Numbered from the stretch's first letter, positions 7,886 through 15,577 are shown. The stretch: DNA of 33,582 bases from Bacilli bacterium (GCA_036381315.1 DASVDB010000059.1:1-33582); one strand, 5' to 3'. Notes: generated by a model not told the origin, from the sequence alone. Translations and numbers: made by a program.

Positions 7886-8956
7886 TCACCCTGCTTCTCC
7901 ATGAATCACGATAATAATGCCGTTTTTCTCCAACTTGCGGCGCAGCGGGCCGGACGGGCCAATCGTTTCATTTTTTTTGCTTTTAAAAAAATGCCAAACC
8001 GCGCCGTTAATTTTCCCTTCGCGCATTAATTCAAGGTCTTTCGCCAATTGCTTGCTTATATTGTCTTTCGTGTTTGCCTGATAGCCGTAAAACACTTCAT
8101 GCGCGATGCCGTCGCGATCAAGCGCGTCGACTTCCCGCCATTTCGTGCCTGCCGCATCGGTCGGAAACTTTTTTATGATACCGCCCACCAAATGCTGCAA
8201 GTACGCTCTCGCTTCATCATGCGAGCCGAATAGTAGTTCCCGCTCTCCGGCATCGCCCGCTTCTTCCTTGGCCGCTTCCTCTTTCGCCTGGTCAAGCGCC
8301 TGATCCGTTTGCTCGCGGGCAAACCACGCCTGCGCCACCGGCGCATAATTCCGCACGAGATCGACGTTGCGGACAAATTCGGCCGGTTCGGTTACGGAGG
8401 CGTTTGCCTCGGCGGCAACTTGCCGCCACCCGAGCCAATTCGCCAAAAATTCCGGCAAATAAAACGGCTCGCTTAGACGCACGGTGATGCTGCGGTTTAT
8501 CCATTGATTCATGTAAGATATTTGACCGTTGCCATTATCCGGGGTATCAACGGCGGCGCGGGACAGCTTTTTTTCGATCAGGCTTACGCCCTCGTTCATT
8601 TTTTTCGCATGGAAAAAGGTGACGGAAACAGGCTCGCAATGCCGCGCCAAACAGCCCGCCAAGCCGCTAGCGTTGTCTTCCAGCTGCCGCCAATACAAAC
8701 CGTCCCGGTTTCCCGGATTGTACGCGCCGGTGTGCAGCGACTTGTAGCTGTTGTCCCACGTATAAGCGAGCCGGCTTGCGGTTTGCGAGGCGGAAAAGTA
8801 CATCATCGCCTGCTTGTACAAGATTAGGCAAAAAAACAAAACGGCGATGATGGCGATCATAACGGTCGGAAAAATAAGCGAACTTTCCAGCGTAAAGCTG
8901 GCCTGCTCGCCCTGCCACCATGTTCGCAAAAAAGCCTTGCCGCGTGCGACCGTCAT
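7886..8956 (-). CDS. TadE-like pseudopilin (first copy), 356 aa
   Basis: A protein with a short cytoplasmic N-terminus, the processing-type motif EQASFTLESSLIFPTVM (about residues 17-33) opening one membrane helix, and an extracytoplasmic region of about 300 residues. Within that, residues 225-245 form an acidic Ala/Glu-rich helix (QAKEEAAKEEAGDAGE) and the last 15 residues are strongly hydrophobic (KNGIIIVIHGEAG). The start codon overlaps the pilin gene stop as ATGA, so the two are translationally coupled. It probably acts as a minor pilin or assembly factor. It is longer than typical TadE proteins. Confidence 0.78.
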   Translation of the reverse strand: MTVARGKAFLRTWWQGEQASFTLESSLIFPTVMIAIIAVLFFCLILYKQAMMYFSASQTASRLAYTWDNSYKSLHTGAYNPGNRDGLYWRQLEDNASGLAGCLARHCEPVSVTFFHAKKMNEGVSLIEKKLSRAAVDTPDNGNGQISYMNQWINRSITVRLSEPFYLPEFLANWLGWRQVAAEANASVTEPAEFVRNVDLVRNYAPVAQAWFAREQTDQALDQAKEEAAKEEAGDAGERELLFGSHDEARAYLQHLVGGIIKKFPTDAAGTKWREVDALDRDGIAHEVFYGYQANTKDNISKQLAKDLELMREGKINGAVWHFFKSKKNETIGPSGPLRRKLEKNGIIIVIHGEAG

Positions 8957-9180
8957 TCCGATGGCGAAGGCGCCGGCGAATTCGTAAGATCATTCAGAAA
9001 ATCGCCGTCGTTCAAATTTTGCGCCGATCCGTCCAGAAGCTTATGGATCCAAGTAAGTATCCACTTGCGAAAAATTATGGCGACCACGACAATGACCGCA
9101 ATAATCAAAATAATTTCCAGCGTCCCCGCGCCATCCTCGCTCTTCCAAAGCGTGCGTGCTTTTTGTTTTAGCTTGTTCAT
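8953..9180 (-). CDS. Flp1-like type IVb pilin
   Basis: The major pilin candidate, 75 residues. ATG 9180 is used because GGGAGGAAG precedes it. The leader is basic (MNKLKQKARTLWKSEDG), and cleavage after Gly17 would put Glu22 at mature position +5, as type IV prepilin peptidases require. The conserved helix GTLEIILIIAVIVVVAIIF follows, then an amphipathic stretch and a Ser/Pro/Asp-rich tail. This is the usual form of Flp1-type pilins in Firmicutes. Only one Flp gene is present in the operon. It sits between tadC and the first TadE-like gene. Confidence 0.88.
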   Translation of the reverse strand: MNKLKQKARTLWKSEDGAGTLEIILIIAVIVVVAIIFRKWILTWIHKLLDGSAQNLNDGDFLNDLTNSPAPSPSE

Positions 9181-9198
9181 ACCGCTTCCTCCCAAAAT

Positions 9199-10074
9199 TT
9201 ATTCTTTCAAAAGCATCAATGCCGGCGCAGCGACAACCATCATGACCGCCAAAAAGATAAACAAAAGCGGAAACACCATTTTGGCCGAAGCCTCCGCGCC
9301 CAGCGACCTGGCCACGTTTTTCCGTTTTTCCCAGCACTCCCGCGCCATTTCTTTCAGCCTGCCGGCCAACTCGTCGCCGCCGCGGCGATAGTTCATCACC
9401 ATGGCCATCGCAAACGCCGTTACCTCATGCACGCCGCAGCGGCGCGCAAATTGTTCCATTACATGCGGGAAGGGAAATTGATTAGCCAGTTCTTTTTTAA
9501 CCTGCACCAGTTCTTGAAACAGCCTGCTGTCCGGCTTGCGCCGCGCTAGCTCGGCACAGCGGATTAGCGCATGTTGGGGCTGTTCTCCGGCATTTACAAG
9601 CAGCACCAACGTAGTCAGCATTTCCGGAAGATCAATGAGCATCGAGCGTTTGATCGCTTTTGCTTTGGCGCCAAGTTCCCGCCATAATAAAACCGGCAGC
9701 ACCAGCAAAAACACCAAGCTAGTCTGGCTCAATTCGCCTGATTCGAAAAGCGCGGCGAGTCCCAACATCATCCAGTGCGCAAGAATTGACCATGCGGCCA
9801 CTTGCGCGATAAACAAATTCAGCATCATGCCCGCTTCCTGGTGGCGGCAGCGATAAACCGTCAACAAATGCGGGATTATTCTCGCGCTCAGAGACGGATA
9901 TCGCTTCAGCGGCTCCCATTTTTGCAGCAAATACAAATACGGCACCGAAAGCGCAGCCAGGCGGAAACGCTTTTTCTGCTCCGCCGCCAACGCCCTGACG
10001 TTTGCCGGAGCCAGGATGAACAATACGAGATACACCGCGGTTTCCACCGCCAACAAAACCGTTGGTTCATGCAT
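9199..10074 (-). CDS. tadC: TadC-like pilus platform protein (T2SS F domain)
   Basis: Inner-membrane platform protein that partners TadB, 291 residues from ATG 10074 (MHEPTVLLAVETAV). The frame is open further upstream but overlaps tadB; AAGGTG at the tadB stop serves as the ribosome binding site. An N-terminal helix (8-22) is followed by a soluble part, two helices near 95-150, the T2SSF core (about 155-260; MLIDLPEMLTTLVLLVNAGEQPQHAL, then AFAMAMVMNYRRGGDEL), and a C-terminal helix ending PLLFIFLAVMMVVAAPALMLLKE. Family membership is clear from motif and position. Confidence 0.85.
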   Translation of the reverse strand: MHEPTVLLAVETAVYLVLFILAPANVRALAAEQKKRFRLAALSVPYLYLLQKWEPLKRYPSLSARIIPHLLTVYRCRHQEAGMMLNLFIAQVAAWSILAHWMMLGLAALFESGELSQTSLVFLLVLPVLLWRELGAKAKAIKRSMLIDLPEMLTTLVLLVNAGEQPQHALIRCAELARRKPDSRLFQELVQVKKELANQFPFPHVMEQFARRCGVHEVTAFAMAMVMNYRRGGDELAGRLKEMARECWEKRKNVARSLGAEASAKMVFPLLFIFLAVMMVVAAPALMLLKE

Positions 10075-10082
10075 CGTTTCGT

Positions 10083-10925
10083 TCACACCTTGACGTTCAT
10101 AATGGTTCTTGCCAGCCAAACGCAACACGCCAAAATCAACAGCGCCGTCGTCATGATGATGCGGCCGGCGCCGGCGTATAGCGGCGCCGCGTAATCGGGC
10201 GATCCGTAGCAAATGGCCGCGATAACCGCAAACGGCACGACCGAAAGCGCATTTGCCTCAAACTTTTTTTGCGCTACCATGACGGCGATTTCCTGTTGAA
10301 TTTCGATTTTGTCACCGATGATATGGGATGTTCTGCGGATTACCTCGGACAAGTCCCCGCCCGACCGCTTGCAGCTCGCAAACACCTCGGCAAAATTCGT
10401 GATGTCGTCGATATGCGCCAGTTCGCTGAATTCCCGCATCGCTTGCTCGATCGGGACGCCATTTTCGATTTTGCGGCGAATGGCCGTAAGTTCGCCAATC
10501 ATAACCGATTGCCCGCCGCCATACAGCATGCTCAAATCCGTTATGGCGTCCGCAAGCGAATTTTCCACCGATTTGCCCGCGCCTAATGAAGTTGCGAGCG
10601 AATAAAGCGCCATCTTGAATTGCACAAGCAAATCCCGTTTTCGCTTGTCGATGACCGCCCGCTTGCACAGCCGCGGCGCCAGCAAGCCGCACAATGCCAG
10701 CAATCCTGCCGCAACGCCGTTTTTGTAAAACAGCATGCCGATAACGAAACAGGCGGCGCAGGCCAGGATCGCTACCGGCAGCTGATCGCGCAAGGAATAA
10801 CGATGCAGCTTTTCGATGCTTGGCGGCGGCAAGGCGCTTTTCGGCAACTTTCGCCGTTTCTCCGCCAACATCCATACCATGAAGGCGCCAACCCCAGCGG
10901 CTATAGCCCACAAAATCTCCATCAT
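10083..10925 (-). CDS. tadB: TadB-like pilus platform protein (T2SS F domain)
   Basis: 280 residues, starting MMEILWAIAAGVGAF at ATG 10925 with AAGGAGGAGACGC upstream, overlapping the tadA stop by four bases (ATGA). Helices at about 3-20 and 55-90, then the T2SSF domain with FKMALYSLATSLGAGKSVENSL and EFSELAHIDDITNFAEVFASCKRSGGDL, and C-terminal helices (215-275). With TadC it forms the membrane platform driven by the TadA ATPase. The order tadZ-tadA-tadB-tadC is the standard one. Confidence 0.88.
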   Translation of the reverse strand: MMEILWAIAAGVGAFMVWMLAEKRRKLPKSALPPPSIEKLHRYSLRDQLPVAILACAACFVIGMLFYKNGVAAGLLALCGLLAPRLCKRAVIDKRKRDLLVQFKMALYSLATSLGAGKSVENSLADAITDLSMLYGGGQSVMIGELTAIRRKIENGVPIEQAMREFSELAHIDDITNFAEVFASCKRSGGDLSEVIRRTSHIIGDKIEIQQEIAVMVAQKKFEANALSVVPFAVIAAICYGSPDYAAPLYAGAGRIIMTTALLILACCVWLARTIMNVKV

Positions 10926-12181
10926 GCGTCTCCTCCTTTTGCCCGCAACGGAAGCGGCAGATCGTGATCGGCAAAGCCCCCCATCACCAGTTTCAAGCGG
11001 CGCTGCAAGCGATTGCCCGTTGCGGCCAATTGCCCGATTACGGCTCCATCTTCCGTTTCGCCTTGTTCTTGAAAACGGTAGAGCGGATTCAGCTCGATTT
11101 CCCCGTTTGCAAACCTCACCAGCTCGCAAATCTCCATTACTTTTCGGCTGCGATCCCGCAAGCGCGACAGATGCACCATAATTTCCACCGCGGAGCTGAT
11201 TTGCCGGCGAATGACTTCCACAGGCAAATTGGCGCCGCTATAGACCATCGTTTCGATGCGGCTTAACATATCCTCCACCGAATTCGCATGCCCGGTCGAA
11301 ATGCTGCCATCGTGCCCGGTGTTCATCGCCTGCAGCATGTCCAAAGCTTCAGCGCCGCGCACCTCGCCAACAATTATGCGATTGGGCCGCATGCGGAGAG
11401 ACGCGCGAATCAACTCGCGAATCGTCACATTTCCTTTTCCTTCCGAATTCGCATTGCGCGTCTCCATTTTGACCAGATTCGGCACGGCGGTAATGTTCAG
11501 TTCGGCCGAATCTTCGATCGTAATAATCCGCTCGCCTTGCGGGATGCATTCGGCCAGCGCATTCAACAAAGTCGTTTTGCCGGAACCGGTCCCGCCGCTG
11601 ATGAAGATGTTGTAGCCGGCCCGCACGAGCAATTCCAGCACTTGCCCTGTTTCTTCCGATAACGTTCCTTTCGCTTGCAATTCCGCCAGCGTAAGCGGGC
11701 GCTCGGGAAATTTGCGGATGGTGAGCGTCGGGCCTTTCAGGGCAATCGGCGGCAGCACTACATGCACCCGGGAGCCGTCTTGCAATCTGGCGTCGACGAT
11801 TGGCGACGCTTCGTTGACCGCGCGGTTCACTTTGCCCACGATTAACTGGATGATATCTTCGAGCTTCTCCCTGCTTTCGAATGCAGCGGGGTATTTGTGG
11901 ATTTCCCCCGCTTTTTCGTAAAAGATTTCATCAAAATTGTTGACCATGATCTCCGTTACCGTTTTGTCGTCGACCAGCGCTTGCAACACATCGAGTCCGC
12001 GGAACGAGTTAAATAACCTTTCGGTCAATTGCCGCTTTTGCTCATAAGGGATATAATTCGCGGCCGATTGGGACAAAACGGCTTCCTCGATCCATTCGCG
12101 CAGGCGTTCATCGGGCAAGTCGTCGGCGTGTTTCAACCGCTCCCGCAATTGGTCGCGCAGTTTGCCATACACCTCATCCAT
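10922..12181 (-). CDS. tadA: TadA/CpaF secretion ATPase
   Basis: The motor of the pilus, a VirB11-like hexameric ATPase of 419 residues. The N-terminal domain (1-150) has the CpaF pattern FRGLDVLQALVDDKTVTEIMVN. The Walker A motif GGTGSGKTT is at 196-204, the Asp box TIEDSAEL near 221, the Walker B region RIIVGEVRGAEALDML near 268-283, and the His box STGHANS near 295-301. All catalytic residues are present. The ATG overlaps the tadZ stop by eight bases; GGAGGGGC about 11 bases upstream is its ribosome binding site. Confidence 0.95.
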   Translation of the reverse strand: MDEVYGKLRDQLRERLKHADDLPDERLREWIEEAVLSQSAANYIPYEQKRQLTERLFNSFRGLDVLQALVDDKTVTEIMVNNFDEIFYEKAGEIHKYPAAFESREKLEDIIQLIVGKVNRAVNEASPIVDARLQDGSRVHVVLPPIALKGPTLTIRKFPERPLTLAELQAKGTLSEETGQVLELLVRAGYNIFISGGTGSGKTTLLNALAECIPQGERIITIEDSAELNITAVPNLVKMETRNANSEGKGNVTIRELIRASLRMRPNRIIVGEVRGAEALDMLQAMNTGHDGSISTGHANSVEDMLSRIETMVYSGANLPVEVIRRQISSAVEIMVHLSRLRDRSRKVMEICELVRFANGEIELNPLYRFQEQGETEDGAVIGQLAATGNRLQRRLKLVMGGFADHDLPLPLRAKGGDA

Positions 12182-13307
12182 TGTGGCTCTGCCCCTCCTG
12201 TGCGTTTAGAACCGCGCGTTCCAGCGCGCGCAAATCGTTATCCGGAAACGCAAGCGGCTCGCCGCTTGGGGGCGTAACCGCACCGGGCGCGCGTTCCATT
12301 TCCGGCAATATGCATGGAAACGGCATTTTTCCTGGCAAGCTTATTTGCGGCGTGGCATCGTCCCGCTCCCCTCCTTTGGACCGGTTCAGCACAAACCGGA
12401 TTTTGGCGAACGCAGCCTCCATCTCCCCACCGGTGCGGAATAACTGCCGCAGTTGTTTTTCCGTTTTCCAGACGGATTGCGGATCGGGCGTCAGAAGCCA
12501 AACGACGCAATCTGCCGTTTTTAACGCGGCCTGCAGCGCCTGATGAAAAGCGCCGTCAATATCCGCCACCAAAAAATCCGTCGCGTTTGCGCCGGCGATC
12601 TGTTTAAAAAGGCAGCTTATATCATCTTCGTTCGCCTCCAGCCATTCATCGGAATGTTCGGGCGGGATGATTGCCTCGAAGCCAAACTCCGGGTGCCTGA
12701 TTTTGCGTTTTTCGATGATCTGATGCAACTGTGGATTTTGTTCCTTCAGATGATAAACCAGTTCTGACGGCTCATGATGCGGCGAACTATTCATGATCAC
12801 GGGGACGGCATGATGAAGTTCCATATTCAAATAAACAGCGCGCAAATGTTGCCGGGCAAACGACCTTGCGAGGTTAAACGCAACCGTAGTTTTGCCGCTG
12901 CCGCCCGACGGCGAATAAACCGCGACGATTTTTCCTTTACCCTTTCCTCCTTCCGCATCTTTCAACGTGTTTTCCGCGACCATTTCCAAAAGGTGCGTAA
13001 GCAGTTGACGCAGCGGACGATATTTGGCCACAGCCGGGACGTCCGCATGTTGCCGCATACGCTCGTTGTCCAAAAGCAGCACCAGGCGCCCGCACGCGGA
13101 TTCCGCATCGCTGTCGATTACCATCTCCGGCGCGACAAGCAGCAGATCGGCAGTCTCGCCGCTTAAAATAAACTGCCGGTACAAATGTTCGTCGGTAAAA
13201 CATTTAAGCGTAACTTTGTCCATGTACTCGGACGTGCGGACAAACCGCCCAAATGATGACAAATACGCCGCATCCCGGTCGCATACGACCAGTTTCACCC
13301 TGCCCAC
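12174..13307 (-). CDS. tadZ: TadZ/CpaE-like MinD-family localisation ATPase
   Basis: About 377 residues. Residues 4-105 look like an atypical receiver domain (VKLVVCDRDAAYLSSFGRF), and residues 120-365 form a MinD/ParA-type ATPase with the deviant Walker A SPSGGSGKTTVAFNLAR intact. TadZ/CpaE proteins place the pilus machine in the cell. Start: GTG 13307 has GAGGGGG seven bases upstream; GTG 13313 is also possible but too close to it. It follows the small peptide gene by 17 bases. The kinase gene upstream carries a second, degenerate CpaE-like domain. Confidence 0.87.
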   Translation of the reverse strand: MGRVKLVVCDRDAAYLSSFGRFVRTSEYMDKVTLKCFTDEHLYRQFILSGETADLLLVAPEMVIDSDAESACGRLVLLLDNERMRQHADVPAVAKYRPLRQLLTHLLEMVAENTLKDAEGGKGKGKIVAVYSPSGGSGKTTVAFNLARSFARQHLRAVYLNMELHHAVPVIMNSSPHHEPSELVYHLKEQNPQLHQIIEKRKIRHPEFGFEAIIPPEHSDEWLEANEDDISCLFKQIAGANATDFLVADIDGAFHQALQAALKTADCVVWLLTPDPQSVWKTEKQLRQLFRTGGEMEAAFAKIRFVLNRSKGGERDDATPQISLPGKMPFPCILPEMERAPGAVTPPSGEPLAFPDNDLRALERAVLNAQEGQSHNG

Positions 13308-13324
13308 AAACACGCCCCCTCGCG

Positions 13325-13423
13325 CTAATCGCTGAGCAATCTGGCTATACCGCTAACAATCAGCACCATTGCCGTTACAAAAACCGCCAGAAGCCACTTT
13401 TTCTCCATATTTGCAAAGTTCAT
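13325..13423 (-). CDS. 32-residue membrane peptide at the head of the tad operon
   Basis: A short frame starting MNFANMEKKWLLAV at ATG 13423 and ending ...ARLLSD at 13325. GGAAGGTG lies six bases upstream. It encodes a basic N-terminus and one membrane helix (about residues 10-28). It is the first coding region after the tad promoter and leader terminator and ends 17 bases before tadZ. It could be a small structural or regulatory peptide of the pilus machine, or a leader peptide whose translation affects the downstream genes. I know of no family. Codon use and the ribosome binding site favour a real gene. Confidence 0.6.
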   Translation of the reverse strand: MNFANMEKKWLLAVFVTAMVLIVSGIARLLSD

Positions 13424-13439
13424 CGCCCGCACCTTCCAA

Positions 13440-13480
13440 ATAAAAACCGCGGCATTAGCCCAAACAGGCTAAAACCGCGG
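13440..13480 (-). terminator. Strong hairpin terminator or attenuator in the tad leader
   Basis: On the minus strand CCGCGG (13475-13480) and TTAGCC (13467-13472) pair with GGCTAA (13455-13460) and CCGCGG (13447-13452); a 6-base loop closes the top and TTTTTATTT follows at once. This is a textbook intrinsic terminator. It lies about 40 bases after the predicted tad transcription start and 17 bases before the first small gene, so it could stop tad transcripts early as well as ending the kinase message. Confidence 0.8.
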
Positions 13481-13524
13481 TGCTTCCGCTTTTTGGATAT
13501 GCAAATTATGGTATACACACTATT

Positions 13525-13553
13525 ATTATAACGGTGATTGCACAATTTGGCAA
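13525..13553 (-). promoter_or_regulatory. Sigma-A promoter of the tad operon
   Basis: TTGCCA (13548-13553) and TATAAT (13525-13530) on the minus strand, separated by exactly 17 bases. The -35 is a 4/6 match and the -10 is perfect. Transcription should begin near 13518. The promoter lies only ten bases after the kinase stop codon, between that gene and the leader terminator. Confidence 0.75.
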
Positions 13554-13562
13554 TACCCGTTT

Positions 13563-15203
13563 TTAACGCCTTTGTTTAAATGCCAGCCAGCCCTTTTTCC
13601 GGCGCGATTTGCCGGCAAATGCTCCCGGCGCGAGCAAATCCACAAGCGGCGCGATTCCATGATCAAGCTTCTCCGCAATATGCGGCTGATCGTGCGGCAG
13701 CATGCCTTTGCGCATCGGCGCAAACAGTTCTCTTAGCGGTATTTCCGGAATCGAACAAAGCGGCGGAAACGGCAGAGACGCGATCCATTCCCGCCGGAAG
13801 CGGAAATCGACATCCCGGTTGGCCGCAATGAAGATGTTTTGTCCGTTCCATTTTTCCCGATTTATGAGCGCCAAATGTTCTCTGGTGTCGTTCCGGTTCA
13901 TTTTCCCGGGCACAGGCTCCGCGGCAAACACGACCGCTTCCGCAAATGCGAACAGTTCTTTTACCGCAGGCTTGCGCCAATGGTGGGACACATCGACGAG
14001 CAAAATCGGGGCGGCTATGCCATACAGCAGCATAAGCATGTGCTTGTCGGTCCATTCTTCCGCAAAGCCGGCCGGATTGGCCGGGTACCAATCCGTTCCG
14101 CCGTTTCGCCAATGCGCATAGGCGCCTTGTTGGCCCGTAAACACATCATCCGCCAAAAAGCGATACCCTTGCGGGGCATTCGCCTCTCCCGCCAATATGT
14201 AGTACAGCTCGGGTTCATTCAGCGGCGATTCAATTACCGCATGCGCCACTTTGCAGCGATGCAAAGCCCGCGCCAACGCAACGGTCAAAAAGGTCGACCC
14301 GGCGCCGGGATAAAGGGAAGCCAACAGCACCAGCTTTTTCTTCGTTTCGGCGCCGCCGGGCAGCTTGCACGCCGCAACGGACAACCCGGCGCGCTCGCGT
14401 TCCAGTAAATTTGCGAGAAGCGCTTTTACTTCCTCGGCGGATTGCAAACGTTCAGCCGGGTCGTCCCGCAGCAGCCGGTCGACCAACGCCGTTACATCTT
14501 CTTGCAAATCGTTGCGCTCTTCGGCAATCGGCTTTCGCGCCACGCTGTAATATTGGCCTTCCGTTAACGCATAATACAGCAGCGCTCCCAGCGAATACAG
14601 GTCGGCGCGTTCGTCGCTTTGCACATGCTCGAATAATTCCGGAGCGGCGAACCCGATTGTTCCGATTTGCAGCGTATCGGCGAGATGGTCCTGTTTGAAT
14701 TTGCGCGCAATGCCGAAATCGATCAGTCTTACGTTGCCGCGTTGATCGATGATGACGTTGGAAGGCTTCAGGTCGCGAAAAATGATGCGCTGTTCCGTGC
14801 CATGATGCAAATATTCCAGCAACTCGCACAACTGCCGCGCATATTCCAGCAATTCGCTTAACGGCAATTGCCATTTTCGCTTAAAGAGCAGCTGTTCCAG
14901 CGTGTCACCGGCAACATATTCCATGATCAAATAGGCTTTGCCGCTTTCGTCGGGCGGAAAATAATCGACGATATCGGGCAGGTGCGGATGGTTGAGCCGC
15001 ATCAGCATTTCCGCTTCGACCTGAAAAGCGCTTTTTCCTTCCGCCGTCCAATCGGTCGCTTTCACCGCCCGCTTTTTCCCGTTCAGCCTGATATCGGCGG
15101 CCAAATAAACCGCGCCCATCCCTCCTTTGCCAAGCGGCTTCATAATGCGGTAACGGTTTCCGATCAATTCTCCCGCCTGCAATAAGCCTGAATCCTGTTC
15201 CAT
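13563..15203 (-). CDS. Ser/Thr protein kinase fused to a degenerate CpaE/MinD-like domain
   Basis: 546 residues from ATG 15203 (MEQDSGLLQAGELIGNRY), with GAGGTG six bases upstream. Residues 17-270 are a Hanks-type kinase: glycine loop GKGGMGAVY (25-33), AVK lysine at 48, catalytic loop FRDLKPSN (142-149), DFG at 162-164, APE at 187-189. All catalytic residues are present. Residues 288-546 resemble a MinD/CpaE ATPase, but the P-loop reads LYPGAGSTFLTVALARAL (298-315), lacking the lysine of GGxGKT, so nucleotide binding is probably lost or altered. There is no membrane helix or PASTA repeat, unlike PrkC. It lies directly upstream of the tad operon on the same strand and probably phosphorylates a tad component read by the FHA protein (inferred). 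Confidence 0.9.
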   Translation of the reverse strand: MEQDSGLLQAGELIGNRYRIMKPLGKGGMGAVYLAADIRLNGKKRAVKATDWTAEGKSAFQVEAEMLMRLNHPHLPDIVDYFPPDESGKAYLIMEYVAGDTLEQLLFKRKWQLPLSELLEYARQLCELLEYLHHGTEQRIIFRDLKPSNVIIDQRGNVRLIDFGIARKFKQDHLADTLQIGTIGFAAPELFEHVQSDERADLYSLGALLYYALTEGQYYSVARKPIAEERNDLQEDVTALVDRLLRDDPAERLQSAEEVKALLANLLERERAGLSVAACKLPGGAETKKKLVLLASLYPGAGSTFLTVALARALHRCKVAHAVIESPLNEPELYYILAGEANAPQGYRFLADDVFTGQQGAYAHWRNGGTDWYPANPAGFAEEWTDKHMLMLLYGIAAPILLVDVSHHWRKPAVKELFAFAEAVVFAAEPVPGKMNRNDTREHLALINREKWNGQNIFIAANRDVDFRFRREWIASLPFPPLCSIPEIPLRELFAPMRKGMLPHDQPHIAEKLDHGIAPLVDLLAPGAFAGKSRRKKGWLAFKQRR

Positions 15204-15220
15204 TTGCATCACCTCACCGG

Positions 15221-15253
15221 TAAAAATAAAAAAACCTTTCCGCGCGGGAAAGG
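15221..15253 (-). terminator. Intrinsic terminator just before the kinase gene
   Basis: Minus strand CCTTTCC (15247-15253), five-base loop CGCGC, GGAAAGG (15235-15241), followed by seven Ts and then ATTTTT. It lies only about 18 bases before the kinase start codon, so transcripts from the leader promoter must pass it to express the kinase. This placement is typical of riboswitch or attenuator control. Confidence 0.8.
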
Positions 15254-15291
15254 CTGCTGGCAAACTGGCAAGTGCATTGTTTATCGATTGC

Positions 15292-15381
15292 GGTAAAATG
15301 CAGCCTGAACGCGCTACGGCATGAATTGTTTTGCCCGACCAAAAGCAATGAAACACTTTCGCCGTTCAGGTATGCTTTACC
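15292..15381 (-). ncRNA. Candidate structured cis-regulatory leader of the kinase gene
   Basis: Between the promoter and terminator, the minus-strand transcript can fold into a long nested structure. The outer stem is GGTAAA (15376-15381) with TTTACC (15292-15297), extended by GCA/TGC. The next is an 8-bp stem CCTGAACG (15363-15370) with CGTTCAGG (15304-15311). The apical arm is ATTG-TTTTG paired with CAAAA-CAAT (15325-15349) around a GTCGGG loop with one bulged C. I compared it mentally with the common Firmicutes riboswitch classes (c-di-GMP I and II, c-di-AMP, SAM, T-box, ZTP, preQ1, purine) and found none of their conserved cores. Class and ligand are unknown. Confidence 0.5.
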
Positions 15382-15391
15382 TTGATTGTTT

Positions 15392-15397
15392 ATTATA
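15392..15397 (-). promoter_or_regulatory. -10 element of the kinase leader
   Basis: A perfect TATAAT on the minus strand, about 190 bases before the kinase start and 11 bases before the structured leader. The -35 region is weak (TGGATT at 17 bases), but a CTGGA...TCCAG inverted repeat fills the spacer and may bind a regulator. The remaining part of the 15204-15577 gap is described by the entries around it. Confidence 0.45.
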
Positions 15398-15516
15398 CTG
15401 GAATTTCCGAAAAAATCCAGTCTTCTTTTTCGCTGATATTTTATCATAAATATAATGTGAAAAATATTATTGCCAACAACTGAGATTTATTGTATATTTA
15501 CTTTAATGTTGATCGG

Positions 15517-15529
15517 ATAACTAGGTTAT
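15517..15529 (+). promoter_or_regulatory. Palindromic operator candidate upstream of the sulfurtransferase
   Basis: ATAAC-TAG-GTTAT is a perfect 5-3-5 inverted repeat about 50 bases before the sulfurtransferase start. Flanking TCGGA and TCCGA can extend it with a bulge. It may be a repressor site (Rrf2/CymR-type regulators often control such genes), but no clear promoter elements could be assigned. Confidence 0.35.
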
Positions 15530-15577
15530 TGATTGTCCGAATCATCCATCTATTCCATTTCGAGGGAGGAATTTGCC

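Noticed and set aside
13689-15203. Phe in place of His in the HRD motif of the kinase
   Set aside because: FRD and YRD forms are common in bacterial Hanks-type kinases that keep the catalytic Asp and Lys, so this is not a sign of inactivity.
15292-15381. Cyclic di-GMP riboswitch upstream of the kinase
   Set aside because: The leader contains GGGCAAAAC and GCGAAAG, which look similar at first, but the paired GCAAA core elements and tetraloop receptor of the c-di-GMP I class are absent.
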